This document shows, piece after piece, positions 26,123 to 34,356 of a DNA stretch of 64,000 nt (its first letter is position 1; the number at the start of each line of letters is the position of its first letter). A program made the position numbers and the translations under genes. This DNA is from CAZCTO01 sp964501725 (GTDB taxonomy: Bacteria > Bacillota > Clostridia > Saccharofermentanales > Saccharofermentanaceae). Where the stretch lies: assembly GCA_964501725.1 (NCBI GenBank), contig CAZCTO010000014.1, forward strand, positions 4,208 through 68,207, written 5' to 3'. The notes under the pieces are model-generated. The model was given only the letters and a program-made list of their open reading frames with translations. It ran no database searches and was not told the DNA's origin.

Positions 26123-26128
26123 ATTATA
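26123..26128 (-). promoter_or_regulatory. Possible -10 for the M18 aminopeptidase gene
   Basis: A perfect TATAAT on the minus strand about 70 bases before the aminopeptidase ATG, in the 137-base gap between divergent genes. No convincing -35 is seen 16-18 bases upstream. Confidence 0.35.
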
Positions 26129-26191
26129 ACCCACGCATAATTAGTGCATTTATGATACCATAATTCATAGACGAAATTCACAAATGAAGAA

Positions 26192-27022
26192 GTGAGAAAA
26201 GCATTGATTACGGATAGTCACCTTCACACAATTCATTTCAGCGGCGATGCGGAAATGACCATCGACGAGCTTTTTATTGCCGCAAAGATTGCCGGTCTTA
26301 CAGAGATTGTCATCACAGAGCATTATGACGACGATTTTCCACATGAACTGCCTGCTCCGTTGACCTTTGATGTCCAGTTGTATTTTGATACTTTGTCCAA
26401 GTGGGTTCAAGCTTGTCCGAAATCAATATCAGTTCGTGCAGGCATCGAGTTTGGATATCAGTATCAGTTGAAGGATAAATATGATTTAATATCGCGATCG
26501 TATCCTTTTGACTCTATTATTATGTCAAACCATCTGATTTTCGGCGTAGATCCGTATTTTTATCGGGATTGCTATTTGATGTCCAAGAGTGATTTGCATT
26601 CTGCATATATTAATTCCCTTGCAGATATGGCTGAAGAATGCACTTGCTATGATATTCTCGGTCACTTTGACTATATTGTTCGATATTCTCCTCTTCCGGA
26701 TCCGACGATGCGGTATTCGGACTGTCCCGAGGCGTTTGATCGATTATTCGGTATACTGATTTCTTCAGAGAAATCTCTTGAAATCAATACGCGAACTATC
26801 GATAAACTCAAAAAGATCGGAGTTCAGAATCCTTTCCCTGATGAGGAGATACTGGCGAGATACCTGGAGATGGGCGGAAGGTATATTACTCTCGGCTCCG
26901 ATTCTCATGATCCGACAACGCTTGCCTGTCACTTTGAAGACACTGCTGAATACTTGAAAATGATCGGATTTAAAGAAAATATTTCTTTTGTCGGAAGAAA
27001 TAAAATTCGGACTCCTTTATAG
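26192..27022 (+). CDS. hisJ: PHP-domain phosphatase, probably histidinol-phosphatase (HisJ family)
   Basis: A PHP-fold metal-dependent phosphoesterase, likely converting histidinol phosphate to histidinol. The metal motifs are DSHLHTIHFSGDAEM near the start, TEHYDDD, GHFDYIVRY in the middle and GSDSHDP near the end. At 276 residues it matches the HisJ family. The start codon is probably GTG at 26192; the ribosome site is poor, and a TTG at 26204 is an alternative. No other his genes are nearby, so the substrate is inferred from family alone. Confidence 0.8.
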   Translation: MRKALITDSHLHTIHFSGDAEMTIDELFIAAKIAGLTEIVITEHYDDDFPHELPAPLTFDVQLYFDTLSKWVQACPKSISVRAGIEFGYQYQLKDKYDLISRSYPFDSIIMSNHLIFGVDPYFYRDCYLMSKSDLHSAYINSLADMAEECTCYDILGHFDYIVRYSPLPDPTMRYSDCPEAFDRLFGILISSEKSLEINTRTIDKLKKIGVQNPFPDEEILARYLEMGGRYITLGSDSHDPTTLACHFEDTAEYLKMIGFKENISFVGRNKIRTPL

Positions 27023-27059
27023 AAGCCCGAATTCAAGGTGTACCATGTTTAAGACTATG

Positions 27060-27647
27060 TTATACGTTTATTGATTCCATTTCATATACATACCAGTTCT
27101 GATCTGCCTGGAAAACAATCACCGATACAGTTTGAAATTTGCTTGCACCATCCAGTTCAAAAAATAGGTCTACTTCGCATTTCTGAATACTCGCAATTCG
27201 GGATGCGTCAATAAATTCCTTTTCGGAAATATCCATTAAAGTGTTTTCAAACAAATCCGATGCTTTGTCGGAGACATAATCCTTCGCCCCCGAGGCTTTT
27301 GTGCCGACAAACTCTGATTTGCTTAATGCAAGCGAATCACTGATATCTTCGCTCCACACTTCCATTTTTGCCAAATCATCTTCAGACAACTGAGCAACAA
27401 ACTCTTGAGGATAGCAATTAAACATCAACAAATAATTGCCTGTAAAGACAGCCTCAACGTAGACACGAGCAGCATTAGCAGGACTTTCATTGATTTTGGC
27501 TTCGTCTACCGGATCTTGCGGTTTAACCCCCCCACATCCGGATAATAGAAAGAGAACAAAAGTTAACACCAGAAACAGTGCAGCTTTTCTTCTTTTGTTC
27601 CCCACATAAACAAAAGAAGAACGCAGATTAAGGTCGCGTTCATTCAT
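27060..27647 (-). CDS. Predicted lipoprotein of unknown function
   Basis: I do not recognise the family. The first 24 residues are hydrophilic, then comes a hydrophobic stretch ending in the lipobox LLSGC followed by GG, so the mature protein should be lipid-anchored outside the membrane. The remainder is acidic and mostly helical to about residue 130, then strand-like (VDLFFELD, FQTVSVIVFQ, WYVYEME), suggesting an NTF2- or DUF5105-like fold, which is only a guess. The ATG at 27647 has GGAGG eight bases upstream, so I shortened the frame by seven codons. A palindrome lies between its promoter and ribosome site. Confidence 0.75.
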   Translation of the reverse strand: MNERDLNLRSSFVYVGNKRRKAALFLVLTFVLFLLSGCGGVKPQDPVDEAKINESPANAARVYVEAVFTGNYLLMFNCYPQEFVAQLSEDDLAKMEVWSEDISDSLALSKSEFVGTKASGAKDYVSDKASDLFENTLMDISEKEFIDASRIASIQKCEVDLFFELDGASKFQTVSVIVFQADQNWYVYEMESINV

Positions 27648-27662
27648 TTCAAGTTCCTCCAA

Positions 27663-27676
27663 TACCAATATTGGTA
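27663..27676. promoter_or_regulatory. 14-base perfect palindrome, operator candidate
   Basis: TACCAATATTGGTA is perfectly symmetric. It lies just downstream of the probable transcription start of the lipoprotein gene and just before its GGAGG, a position where a bound repressor would block transcription. The cognate regulator is not identifiable in the window. Confidence 0.5.
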
Positions 27677-27688
27677 CACCTTGGAACT

Positions 27689-27716
27689 ATTATACACTAT
27701 GTTCATCTTCCTGCAA
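27689..27716 (-). promoter_or_regulatory. Promoter of the lipoprotein gene
   Basis: On the minus strand TTGCAG (27716-27711), 16 bases, TATAAT (27694-27689). It overlaps the last codons and stop of nifU. Confidence 0.55.
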
Positions 27717-28121
27717 AACATCAAAATAATGTTTTTTATCTTCGGGGATTCCGCCGTTTTTTTCGTAATATTCCTTGATCGCCGCTTTGAATGCCTGCTC
27801 GGCAAGTAAGGAGCAGTGCATTTTTATCGGAGGGAGCCCGTCCAGTGCTTCTGCGACTGCTTTGTTTGACAGTTCAAGGGCATCATCCAATGATTTTCCC
27901 TTAATCATTTCGGTTGCCATACTCGAAGTTGCGATCGCGCTGCCGCACCCGAAAGTCTTAAACTTTGCGTCCACAATAATGTTGTTTTCAATTTTGAGAA
28001 ATACTCTCATGATATCTCCGCACTTAGGGTTTCCCACAGTTCCGGTGGCAGAGGCATCTTCGATTTCTCCAACATTTCTCGGATTCATAAAATGGTCCAT
28101 TACTTTATCGCTGTATAACAT
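27690..28121 (-). CDS. nifU: Fe-S cluster assembly scaffold, IscU/NifU N-terminal type
   Basis: A scaffold on which [2Fe-2S] and [4Fe-4S] clusters are built from sulfur donated by the cysteine desulfurase encoded just upstream. Three conserved cysteines and the partner Asp are present: GNPKCGD (C34, D36), FGCGSA (C59) and MHCSLLA (C103). There is no C-terminal Nfu domain, so this is the short 143-residue form. AGAGGG precedes the ATG, 19 bases after nifS. Confidence 0.95.
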   Translation of the reverse strand: MLYSDKVMDHFMNPRNVGEIEDASATGTVGNPKCGDIMRVFLKIENNIIVDAKFKTFGCGSAIATSSMATEMIKGKSLDDALELSNKAVAEALDGLPPIKMHCSLLAEQAFKAAIKEYYEKNGGIPEDKKHYFDVLQEDEHSV

Positions 28122-28140
28122 GCTTATTCCCTCTTTTCGA

Positions 28141-29370
28141 TTAATCTATATGACAGCTGTTACAAATCATGTTCGGCGTATCTGTGTTATTAATAAAATT
28201 ATCATACAAAGGCGACATTGCCCTTAACTTTTCAACAATCAATTTAAGGACAGGTACAATACTCAGCACTTCTTCTTCTTTACTATCCTTACCAATTGTG
28301 ATCCGGAGTGAGCCATGGGCAATTTCATGAGGCAATCCAATAGCAAGTAAAACGTGTGAAGGGTCTAAAGAACCGGAAGTACATGCTGAGCCACTCGAGC
28401 AGGCATACCCGTAATGATCAAGCATAAGAAGAAGTGATTCACCCTCTATAAACTCGAATGAAAAATTTACATTTCCAGGCAATCGATTTTCGCGGCTTCC
28501 GTTCAGCCGAACAAAAGGAATACTATCATAAATCAAATCGATTAGCTTATCGCGAATTTGACTTATCCGTTGTGTTGACTCAGCCATTTCCTGAACCGAC
28601 ATTTGCAGCGCTTTTGCAAATCCGGCTATATAGGGAAGATTCTCAGTGCCGCCACGTCGATTTCTCTCCTGAGCTCCCCCATCCATTAAGTTATCAATAA
28701 TTACACCTTTACGAATGTAAAGTAGTCCTACTCCTTTGGGGGAATTAAATTTATGCCCGGATAATGACAACATATCAACACCAAGATCTTTTACATCGAT
28801 CGGGATGGCGCCGGAAGCTTGTACCGCATCCGTGTGAAAAAGCACTCTTCTTCGTCTGCAAATCTCCGCAAATTGCTTGATTGGCTGAATCGTGCCGATT
28901 TCATTGTTTGCCATCATGATGGAAACCACCGCAGTGTCATCTTGTATTGCGTTTTCCAGATCATCGGGGGATACAAGTCCTGAATCATCCACCGGAAGGT
29001 ATGTTACCTTATAGCCAAGTTTCTCAAGTGATTGGCAACTATGCAAAACCGCATGATGCTCAATGGAAGACGTGACAATGTGCATCTTTTTACCAAAGTA
29101 TTTGAGAGCGGCTCCCTTTATTGCCCAATTGTCGGACTCTGTACCGCAAGATGTAAAATAAATCTCCGATCCCGAAGCATTCAATATCTCGGCAATTATA
29201 TCTCGAGATTGCTCGAGAAGTCGTTTTGCACTTTGACCTTCCGCATAAATCGAAGAAGGATTACCATAATACTCCTTCATCACTCCCGCTATTTCTTCGA
29301 TAACTTCAGGCCTGACAAACGTTGTTGCCGCATTGTCAAGATAAATTCTCTTAGTGACATTTTCCACCAT
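28141..29370 (-). CDS. nifS: Cysteine desulfurase NifS/IscS
   Basis: A PLP enzyme that extracts sulfur from cysteine for Fe-S assembly. It has YLDNAATT at the start, the PLP lysine in SLSGHKFNSPKG (K207) and the mobile-loop catalytic Cys in SSGSACTSGS (C330), so it is the group I (IscS/NifS) type. I placed the start at the ATG at 29370, six bases after AGAGGT; an ATG at 29376 abuts that site. The C-terminus has a tail ending CNSCHID with two cysteines and a histidine, which is unusual. It is paired with nifU. Confidence 0.95.
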   Translation of the reverse strand: MVENVTKRIYLDNAATTFVRPEVIEEIAGVMKEYYGNPSSIYAEGQSAKRLLEQSRDIIAEILNASGSEIYFTSCGTESDNWAIKGAALKYFGKKMHIVTSSIEHHAVLHSCQSLEKLGYKVTYLPVDDSGLVSPDDLENAIQDDTAVVSIMMANNEIGTIQPIKQFAEICRRRRVLFHTDAVQASGAIPIDVKDLGVDMLSLSGHKFNSPKGVGLLYIRKGVIIDNLMDGGAQERNRRGGTENLPYIAGFAKALQMSVQEMAESTQRISQIRDKLIDLIYDSIPFVRLNGSRENRLPGNVNFSFEFIEGESLLLMLDHYGYACSSGSACTSGSLDPSHVLLAIGLPHEIAHGSLRITIGKDSKEEEVLSIVPVLKLIVEKLRAMSPLYDNFINNTDTPNMICNSCHID

Positions 29371-29428
29371 ATTCATACCTCTTACGATGATTTGAACCTT
29401 TTATCACTCTATGGGAACACAAAACAGA

Positions 29429-29452
29429 ATGGCGTAACAAATGTTACGCCAT
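29429..29452 (-). terminator. Hairpin between rarA and nifS, weak terminator candidate
   Basis: ATGGCGTAAC (29429-29438) pairs perfectly with GTTACGCCAT (29443-29452). On the minus strand it follows the rarA stop by 15 bases and is followed by TCTGTTTTG, a poor U-tract. Confidence 0.45.
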
Positions 29453-29467
29453 ATCAATAAACAAATT

Positions 29468-30775
29468 TTATTGGTTGAGTATATCTTTCTTAATCGTTTG
29501 CCAATCCTTGATTTTTTTCTCATAGCCGTTTATACCCGGCTGGTAATAAACTGTGCCTGCGATTTCATCCGGTAGGTATTGTTGGTCAACAACATTCCCG
29601 GCATAATCATGTGCATATTTATAATCCTTCCCATAGCCAAGGGACTCCATTCCCTTTACCGGTGCGTTGCGAAGGTGCATAGGAACTTCTCCGGTCCTTT
29701 TGTTTTCGACATCATATAATGCCTTATTAATTGCCAAATATGATGCGTTTGATTTCGGACTGGTGGCAACGATTATCGCTGCTTCCGACAGAAGGATTCT
29801 TGCTTCCGGCATTCCAACCGACATCACACCCTGGTATGCTGCCATAGCGACTAAAAGTGCGTTCGGATTAGCGGTGCCGACGTCCTCGGATGCACATATC
29901 AATATGCGGCGTGCCAGAAATTCGATATCTTCTCCGCCGTGAAGAGCCCTTGCAAGATAAAAAACAGCAGCATCCGGATCGGAGCCTCGCATTGATTTTA
30001 TAAAAGCACTGATATTATCGTAATGACTCTCGCCGTTTGCATCAAATGCAATGCTTCTTTTCTGCATACAGTCTTCAAGGATCTTTTCGTCAATATGAAC
30101 CGTTCCTTCTGTATCCACAGGCGTTGTAATCGATGCAAGCTCAAGTGCGCGAAGTGCGATTCTCGCGTCTCCGTTTGAAAGATTTGAAATGTAAGAAATC
30201 GCTTCATCCGAAATATCGATTTTCTCGTTTCCAAGACCTCTTTCCTTATCCCTGAGGGCGAGAAGCAAAATATTCCGGATATCTTCCTCACTTAAAGGTT
30301 TCAATGATAAAACAGTCGATCGAGAAATCAGTGCCTTATTGACTTCAAAAAAAGGATTCTCGGTCGTTGCGCCAATAAGAATTAACGTACCGTCTTCCAC
30401 ATGAGGCAGCAGAGCATCTTGTTGAAGCTTGTTAAAACGATGAATCTCGTCAATAAACAAGACTGTTCTTCCGGAAGGGTTTAATAATTGATTTTTGGTA
30501 TCGGCGATAACCCTCTTAATTTCTGCAACGCCGGCTGTTACCGCATTCATCTTTTCAAATCCGGACGATGTCGTATGAGCAATCAATCGGGCAAGAGCTG
30601 TTTTTCCGGTACCGGGAGGCCCGAAAAGAATGATGGATGTGAGTCTGTCGGCCTCAATCATCCGTCGAAGCATTTTGCCCTTGCCGATGATATGCTCCTG
30701 ACCAAAATATTCATCAAGTGATCTTGGAGACATCCGGTACGCAAGCGGTTCTTTGCTCTTTAAAGGATCGATCAC
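29468..30775 (-). CDS. rarA: Replication-associated recombination protein RarA (MgsA)
   Basis: A clamp-loader-like AAA+ ATPase acting at stalled forks. Walker A GPPGTGKT is at 53-60 region, Walker B LFIDEIHRF follows, then sensor sequence LIGATTENP. The C-terminal part has the family tetramerisation/MgsA domain with SEAAIIVATSPKSN and GKDYKYAHDY. At 435 residues it is complete. GGAGGAG lies eight bases before the ATG. It follows glyA by 14 bases and is probably cotranscribed. Confidence 0.95.
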   Translation of the reverse strand: MIDPLKSKEPLAYRMSPRSLDEYFGQEHIIGKGKMLRRMIEADRLTSIILFGPPGTGKTALARLIAHTTSSGFEKMNAVTAGVAEIKRVIADTKNQLLNPSGRTVLFIDEIHRFNKLQQDALLPHVEDGTLILIGATTENPFFEVNKALISRSTVLSLKPLSEEDIRNILLLALRDKERGLGNEKIDISDEAISYISNLSNGDARIALRALELASITTPVDTEGTVHIDEKILEDCMQKRSIAFDANGESHYDNISAFIKSMRGSDPDAAVFYLARALHGGEDIEFLARRILICASEDVGTANPNALLVAMAAYQGVMSVGMPEARILLSEAAIIVATSPKSNASYLAINKALYDVENKRTGEVPMHLRNAPVKGMESLGYGKDYKYAHDYAGNVVDQQYLPDEIAGTVYYQPGINGYEKKIKDWQTIKKDILNQ

Positions 30776-30789
30776 TTAAAACTCCTCCG

Positions 30790-32028
30790 TCAAATCTCGG
30801 GATATAAGCAATACTTCCCGGTCAACGCAGCGACTCTTGCCAGAATTTCTTCTTTTTTTGAATCGAACTCCTTCAGTGTCAAATAAATCAACTCGGCAAT
30901 TTCAGCCATATCCGCTTCTGTCATGCCAATAGTGGTCACTGCAGCTGTTCCCAAACGTACACCGCTGGTAATAAATGGTTTCTCGGTATCATAAGGTATA
31001 CCGTTCTTATTGGAGGTTATGTTCACTTCATCCAGTCGTAATTGGAGCTCTTTACCTGTAACACCGGTTCCGCGAAGATCCAGAAGCATCAGGTGATTGT
31101 CTGTTCCACCCGAAACAAGATTCAAACCATGGGCAAGAAGGCCCTCTGCAAGCGCTGCGGCATTCTTGATTATATTAAGCTGATACTGTCTGAATTCATC
31201 TGATAGTGCCTCTTTGAGAGCAACTGCCTTTGCCGCAATAATGTGCATAAGAGGTCCGCCCTGCTGTCCCGGGAAAACGGCCGAATCAATGATTTTCGCA
31301 TACTTTTCTTTACACAGAATGATTCCGCCTCGCGGTCCTCTCAGCGTTTTATGGGTAGTTGTTGTGACAAAATCCGCGTACGGAACAGGATTCGGATGGA
31401 GACCCGCGGCCACAAGTCCGGCAATATGAGCCATATCTACGAACAAATATGCTCCGACTTCATCGGCAATTTCGCGAAAACGTTTGAAATCAATGATTCT
31501 CGGGTATGCCGAAGCACCGGCTACGATAATTTTGGGCTTCACTTCCCGAGCCTTTTCCAGAAGCTTATCATAGTCAATTCGCATAGTATCGGGAGAAACT
31601 GTATAAGACTCGGAATGATACGTTTTACCGGAGACATTGAGCTTCATACCGTGAGTAAGATGACCACCGTGGGCAAGGTCCATACCGAGAATCGTATCTC
31701 CCGGTTCAAGCACGGCAAAGTAAACGGCTGTGTTCGCCTGAGCACCGGAATGAGGCTGAACATTTACATGCTCGCAGCCGAAAAGCTTTTTGGCACGCTC
31801 TATCGCGAGTGTCTCAACAACATCAACATATTCGCAACCGCCATAGTATCTCTTTCCCGGGTAACCCTCGGCGTATTTATTCGTAAGAGGTGATCCGGCT
31901 GCTTCGAGGACTGCCTCACTTACAAAATTCTCAGATGCAATCAGTTCAATCTTGGAGCGCTGGCGATTGACCTCTTGCATTACTGCTTGATAAATCTCCG
32001 GATCATTAGCCTTAATATGTTCAAACAT
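30790..32028 (-). CDS. glyA: Serine hydroxymethyltransferase GlyA
   Basis: A PLP enzyme that interconverts serine and glycine and charges tetrahydrofolate with a C1 unit, which FolD (57 kb) can then oxidise. Signatures are LIASENFVSEAV, NKYAEGYPGKRYYGG and the PLP lysine in TTTTHKTLRGPRGG. At 412 residues it is complete. GGAGGG precedes the ATG. Confidence 0.97.
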   Translation of the reverse strand: MFEHIKANDPEIYQAVMQEVNRQRSKIELIASENFVSEAVLEAAGSPLTNKYAEGYPGKRYYGGCEYVDVVETLAIERAKKLFGCEHVNVQPHSGAQANTAVYFAVLEPGDTILGMDLAHGGHLTHGMKLNVSGKTYHSESYTVSPDTMRIDYDKLLEKAREVKPKIIVAGASAYPRIIDFKRFREIADEVGAYLFVDMAHIAGLVAAGLHPNPVPYADFVTTTTHKTLRGPRGGIILCKEKYAKIIDSAVFPGQQGGPLMHIIAAKAVALKEALSDEFRQYQLNIIKNAAALAEGLLAHGLNLVSGGTDNHLMLLDLRGTGVTGKELQLRLDEVNITSNKNGIPYDTEKPFITSGVRLGTAAVTTIGMTEADMAEIAELIYLTLKEFDSKKEEILARVAALTGKYCLYPEI

Positions 32029-32065
32029 GACTTTCCCTCCGCTTCAATTACATTGTCTACACGAT

Positions 32066-32094
32066 ATCATACTGGATCATTGACTTTCGGTAAA
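32066..32094 (-). promoter_or_regulatory. Promoter of glyA-rarA
   Basis: On the minus strand TTTACC (32094-32089), 17 bases, TATGAT (32071-32066), about 37 bases before the glyA ATG. Confidence 0.55.
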
Positions 32095-32109
32095 GCGTAA
32101 AATCAGAAA

Positions 32110-33132
32110 CTACAAATTATAAATAAGATCGCGTGAAGGTGGATCAAATGTCGATAAGTTACCGTTTCCATCCCGTAAATGCATACCCGTTTCAGTGAAT
32201 TGGCCGATTTGCGTACATTGAATACCTTCTGCATTTAAAGTCTCAATTATTTGATCCGCGCAAGGTGTCGCTATGAGAATCGAGCCTGATGAGATTAAAC
32301 GTAACGGGTCAATATCGAGGGCTTTGCAAATACTGATCGTCGATATATCAACCGGTATGCTATCGGTATTTACAGTTAATCCGATTCCCGAAAACTCCGC
32401 CATTTCATAAGCCGCGCCGAGAATTCCGCCTTCTGTCGAGTCATGCATCAAATGAACCGAGCTTTCCCTTTTTTTGCGGTTAGCGTTCTGTTCTTTATCC
32501 GGGATACAGGCAGTTGCATATACTCCGTCAGGGACTACACTGATTTTCGAAATGAAATCCTTTGCTCTGGATATCATTTCCTTGCTAACGTGCCCCATAA
32601 GTCGATCTTCATGATTCATTGCAATGATCCATGTTCCCTCAATTGCGGCTGTTTTGGTCATTAGCAGAAAATCACCGGGACATGCTCTGCCCAAAATACG
32701 GGGTGTATTCTCATCAATGATGCCAAACGCGGTTGTTGTGACTACGGGTGTTCGAACAGAATCCGTTATTTCGGTGTGTCCTCCGATGATATCAACACCT
32801 AATTCCTGAGCCGCCGATGAAGCTTGCTCTACGATCTGAGTAATCTCTTCTCGGGTTGATCCGGATGGAGCAAGAATAACAATCATAATTCCAATCGGTT
32901 TAACCCCTGAAGTGACTATGTCGTTGCAGGAAACATGAACCGCCAGCGTTCCGGACTGTTCTCCCCCGGCTGTGATCGGATCCGTAGAAGCAACAAGCAC
33001 TTTATCCCCTAAAGAAACATGAGCACAATCAGCTCCGATACTTGCGCCCAAAACAGTTCGATCGGATAGCTTGGGGAGTCTGGAAAATACGATCTCCTTA
33101 AGTTCCTGATTTGTTAATTTCCCGTTTTCCAA
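32110..33132 (-). CDS. AIR synthase-related protein (PurM/HypE/ThiL-like superfamily)
   Basis: A member of the ATP-binding PurM-like superfamily, closest in look to HypE-type and archaeal AIR-synthase-related proteins. The N-terminal domain has GADCAHVSLGDKVLVASTDP and VHVSCNDIVTSGVKP, followed by IIGGHTEITD. The C-terminal domain has MHDSTEGGILGAAYEMAE and ISSGSILIATP. The HypE C-terminal PRVC-like cyanation motif is absent (it ends RDLIYNL), so hydrogenase maturation is unlikely. It follows thiI by 12 bases. A role in phosphorylating or ATP-activating a small molecule or thiolation partner is inference only. Confidence 0.8.
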   Translation of the reverse strand: MENGKLTNQELKEIVFSRLPKLSDRTVLGASIGADCAHVSLGDKVLVASTDPITAGGEQSGTLAVHVSCNDIVTSGVKPIGIMIVILAPSGSTREEITQIVEQASSAAQELGVDIIGGHTEITDSVRTPVVTTTAFGIIDENTPRILGRACPGDFLLMTKTAAIEGTWIIAMNHEDRLMGHVSKEMISRAKDFISKISVVPDGVYATACIPDKEQNANRKKRESSVHLMHDSTEGGILGAAYEMAEFSGIGLTVNTDSIPVDISTISICKALDIDPLRLISSGSILIATPCADQIIETLNAEGIQCTQIGQFTETGMHLRDGNGNLSTFDPPSRDLIYNL

Positions 33133-33144
33133 AATAGCCTCCGC

Positions 33145-34356
33145 TTAAGAAATCTCCACTCGTTCAGTGGAGTCAACACCCTTCTGAACCAGAGCATCAA
33201 TATCGATTTTTTTCTCCGCTTCAATGATATGTTTTTGTTGCGGGTGAGTATGAGGATGTTTGGCAACAAATACTGTACAGCAATCTTCATACGGAAGGAT
33301 TGATGTTTCGAAAGAACCAATTTTGCGGGCAATTCGAGTTGCGTAGTCCTTGTCAAGACCGATCAGAGGCCTAAACACCGGCATGGTCGCAACCTCATCT
33401 GTCAGAACGAGGGCTTCAAGGGTTTGACTGGCAACTTGTCCGAGACTTTCCCCGGTTATCAACGTCTTGCAGTTACATTGTATCGCAATGATCTGAGCAA
33501 TGCGAATCATAATTCTTCTCATTGTTATCGTCAGCATGTCTTGCGGACTGTTTTTATAAAGTTCCATTTGAATTTCAGTGAAATTGACAATATGAAGTGT
33601 AATCTTTCCTGCATAACCTGCCAATATTCTGGCAAGATCGATAACCTTTTGCTTTGCACGATCACTCGTGTAAGGAAAGGAATGGAAATAGATTGAGTCC
33701 AGTCTCATTCCTCTTGAAGCCATCAAAAAGCCCGCGACAGGGCTGTCTATTCCGCCGGAAAGAAGAAGCATTCCCTTCCCTGAGCTTCCACAAGGAAGGC
33801 CTCTGAAGCCGGCAATCTTTTCACTGTAGATATATAAGAACTCCCGAATTTCTATGAAAATCGTTATTTGAGGATTATGTACATCTACAGTAAGTTGCGG
33901 ATATAAGTCGAGAATTCTTTCGCCGACATTAGCTGAAACTTCATAAGAACCAAGCGGAAATTTCTTGTTTCCCCGTTTCGTTTCAATTTTGAAAGTCTGA
34001 AACTTGGTTTTGACAAGAAGATCTGAAACGTATAAAGCTGCCATCTCCAATATTTCATCCATCGAGCCTGCAAATTTTCGCGCGAGACTGACTGAAACGA
34101 TCCCGAAAACATCAGATACCGCTTGCAATGCTTTTTGCGCTACTGTTTCATCAGATAATTGAGGATTTTGAATATCAACATCCTCAACCCATATCCTTGA
34201 TTGGTTCTGACAGATCGAAAAACGACCGACACTTGACAATGCATGTTTGACATTGGAAAGCAGCTGATGCTCGAATTTGCCGCGGTTAAGGCCCTTTAGA
34301 GCGATTTCGCCCATTCTAGCCAGGACTACATTCTGATACTTACACTTACTATCCAT
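33145..34356 (-). CDS. thiI: tRNA 4-thiouridine synthetase ThiI (no rhodanese domain)
   Basis: ThiI adenylates and thiolates U8 of tRNA and in some bacteria supports thiamine thiazole synthesis. A ferredoxin-like/THUMP region (about 60-165) is followed by the PP-loop LLSGGIDSPVAGFLMAS and the C-terminal DCCTVFVAKHP. The protein ends there at 403 residues, so the sulfur-carrying rhodanese domain of the enteric form is missing, as in Bacillus. The start is the ATG at 34356, preceded by AAGGAG and overlapping the desulfurase stop by 8 bases. Confidence 0.95.
   Translation of the reverse strand: MDSKCKYQNVVLARMGEIALKGLNRGKFEHQLLSNVKHALSSVGRFSICQNQSRIWVEDVDIQNPQLSDETVAQKALQAVSDVFGIVSVSLARKFAGSMDEILEMAALYVSDLLVKTKFQTFKIETKRGNKKFPLGSYEVSANVGERILDLYPQLTVDVHNPQITIFIEIREFLYIYSEKIAGFRGLPCGSSGKGMLLLSGGIDSPVAGFLMASRGMRLDSIYFHSFPYTSDRAKQKVIDLARILAGYAGKITLHIVNFTEIQMELYKNSPQDMLTITMRRIMIRIAQIIAIQCNCKTLITGESLGQVASQTLEALVLTDEVATMPVFRPLIGLDKDYATRIARKIGSFETSILPYEDCCTVFVAKHPHTHPQQKHIIEAEKKIDIDALVQKGVDSTERVEIS

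Noticed and set aside
31243..31893. A 216-codon plus-strand frame inside glyA
   Set aside because: Antisense shadow of a canonical gene.
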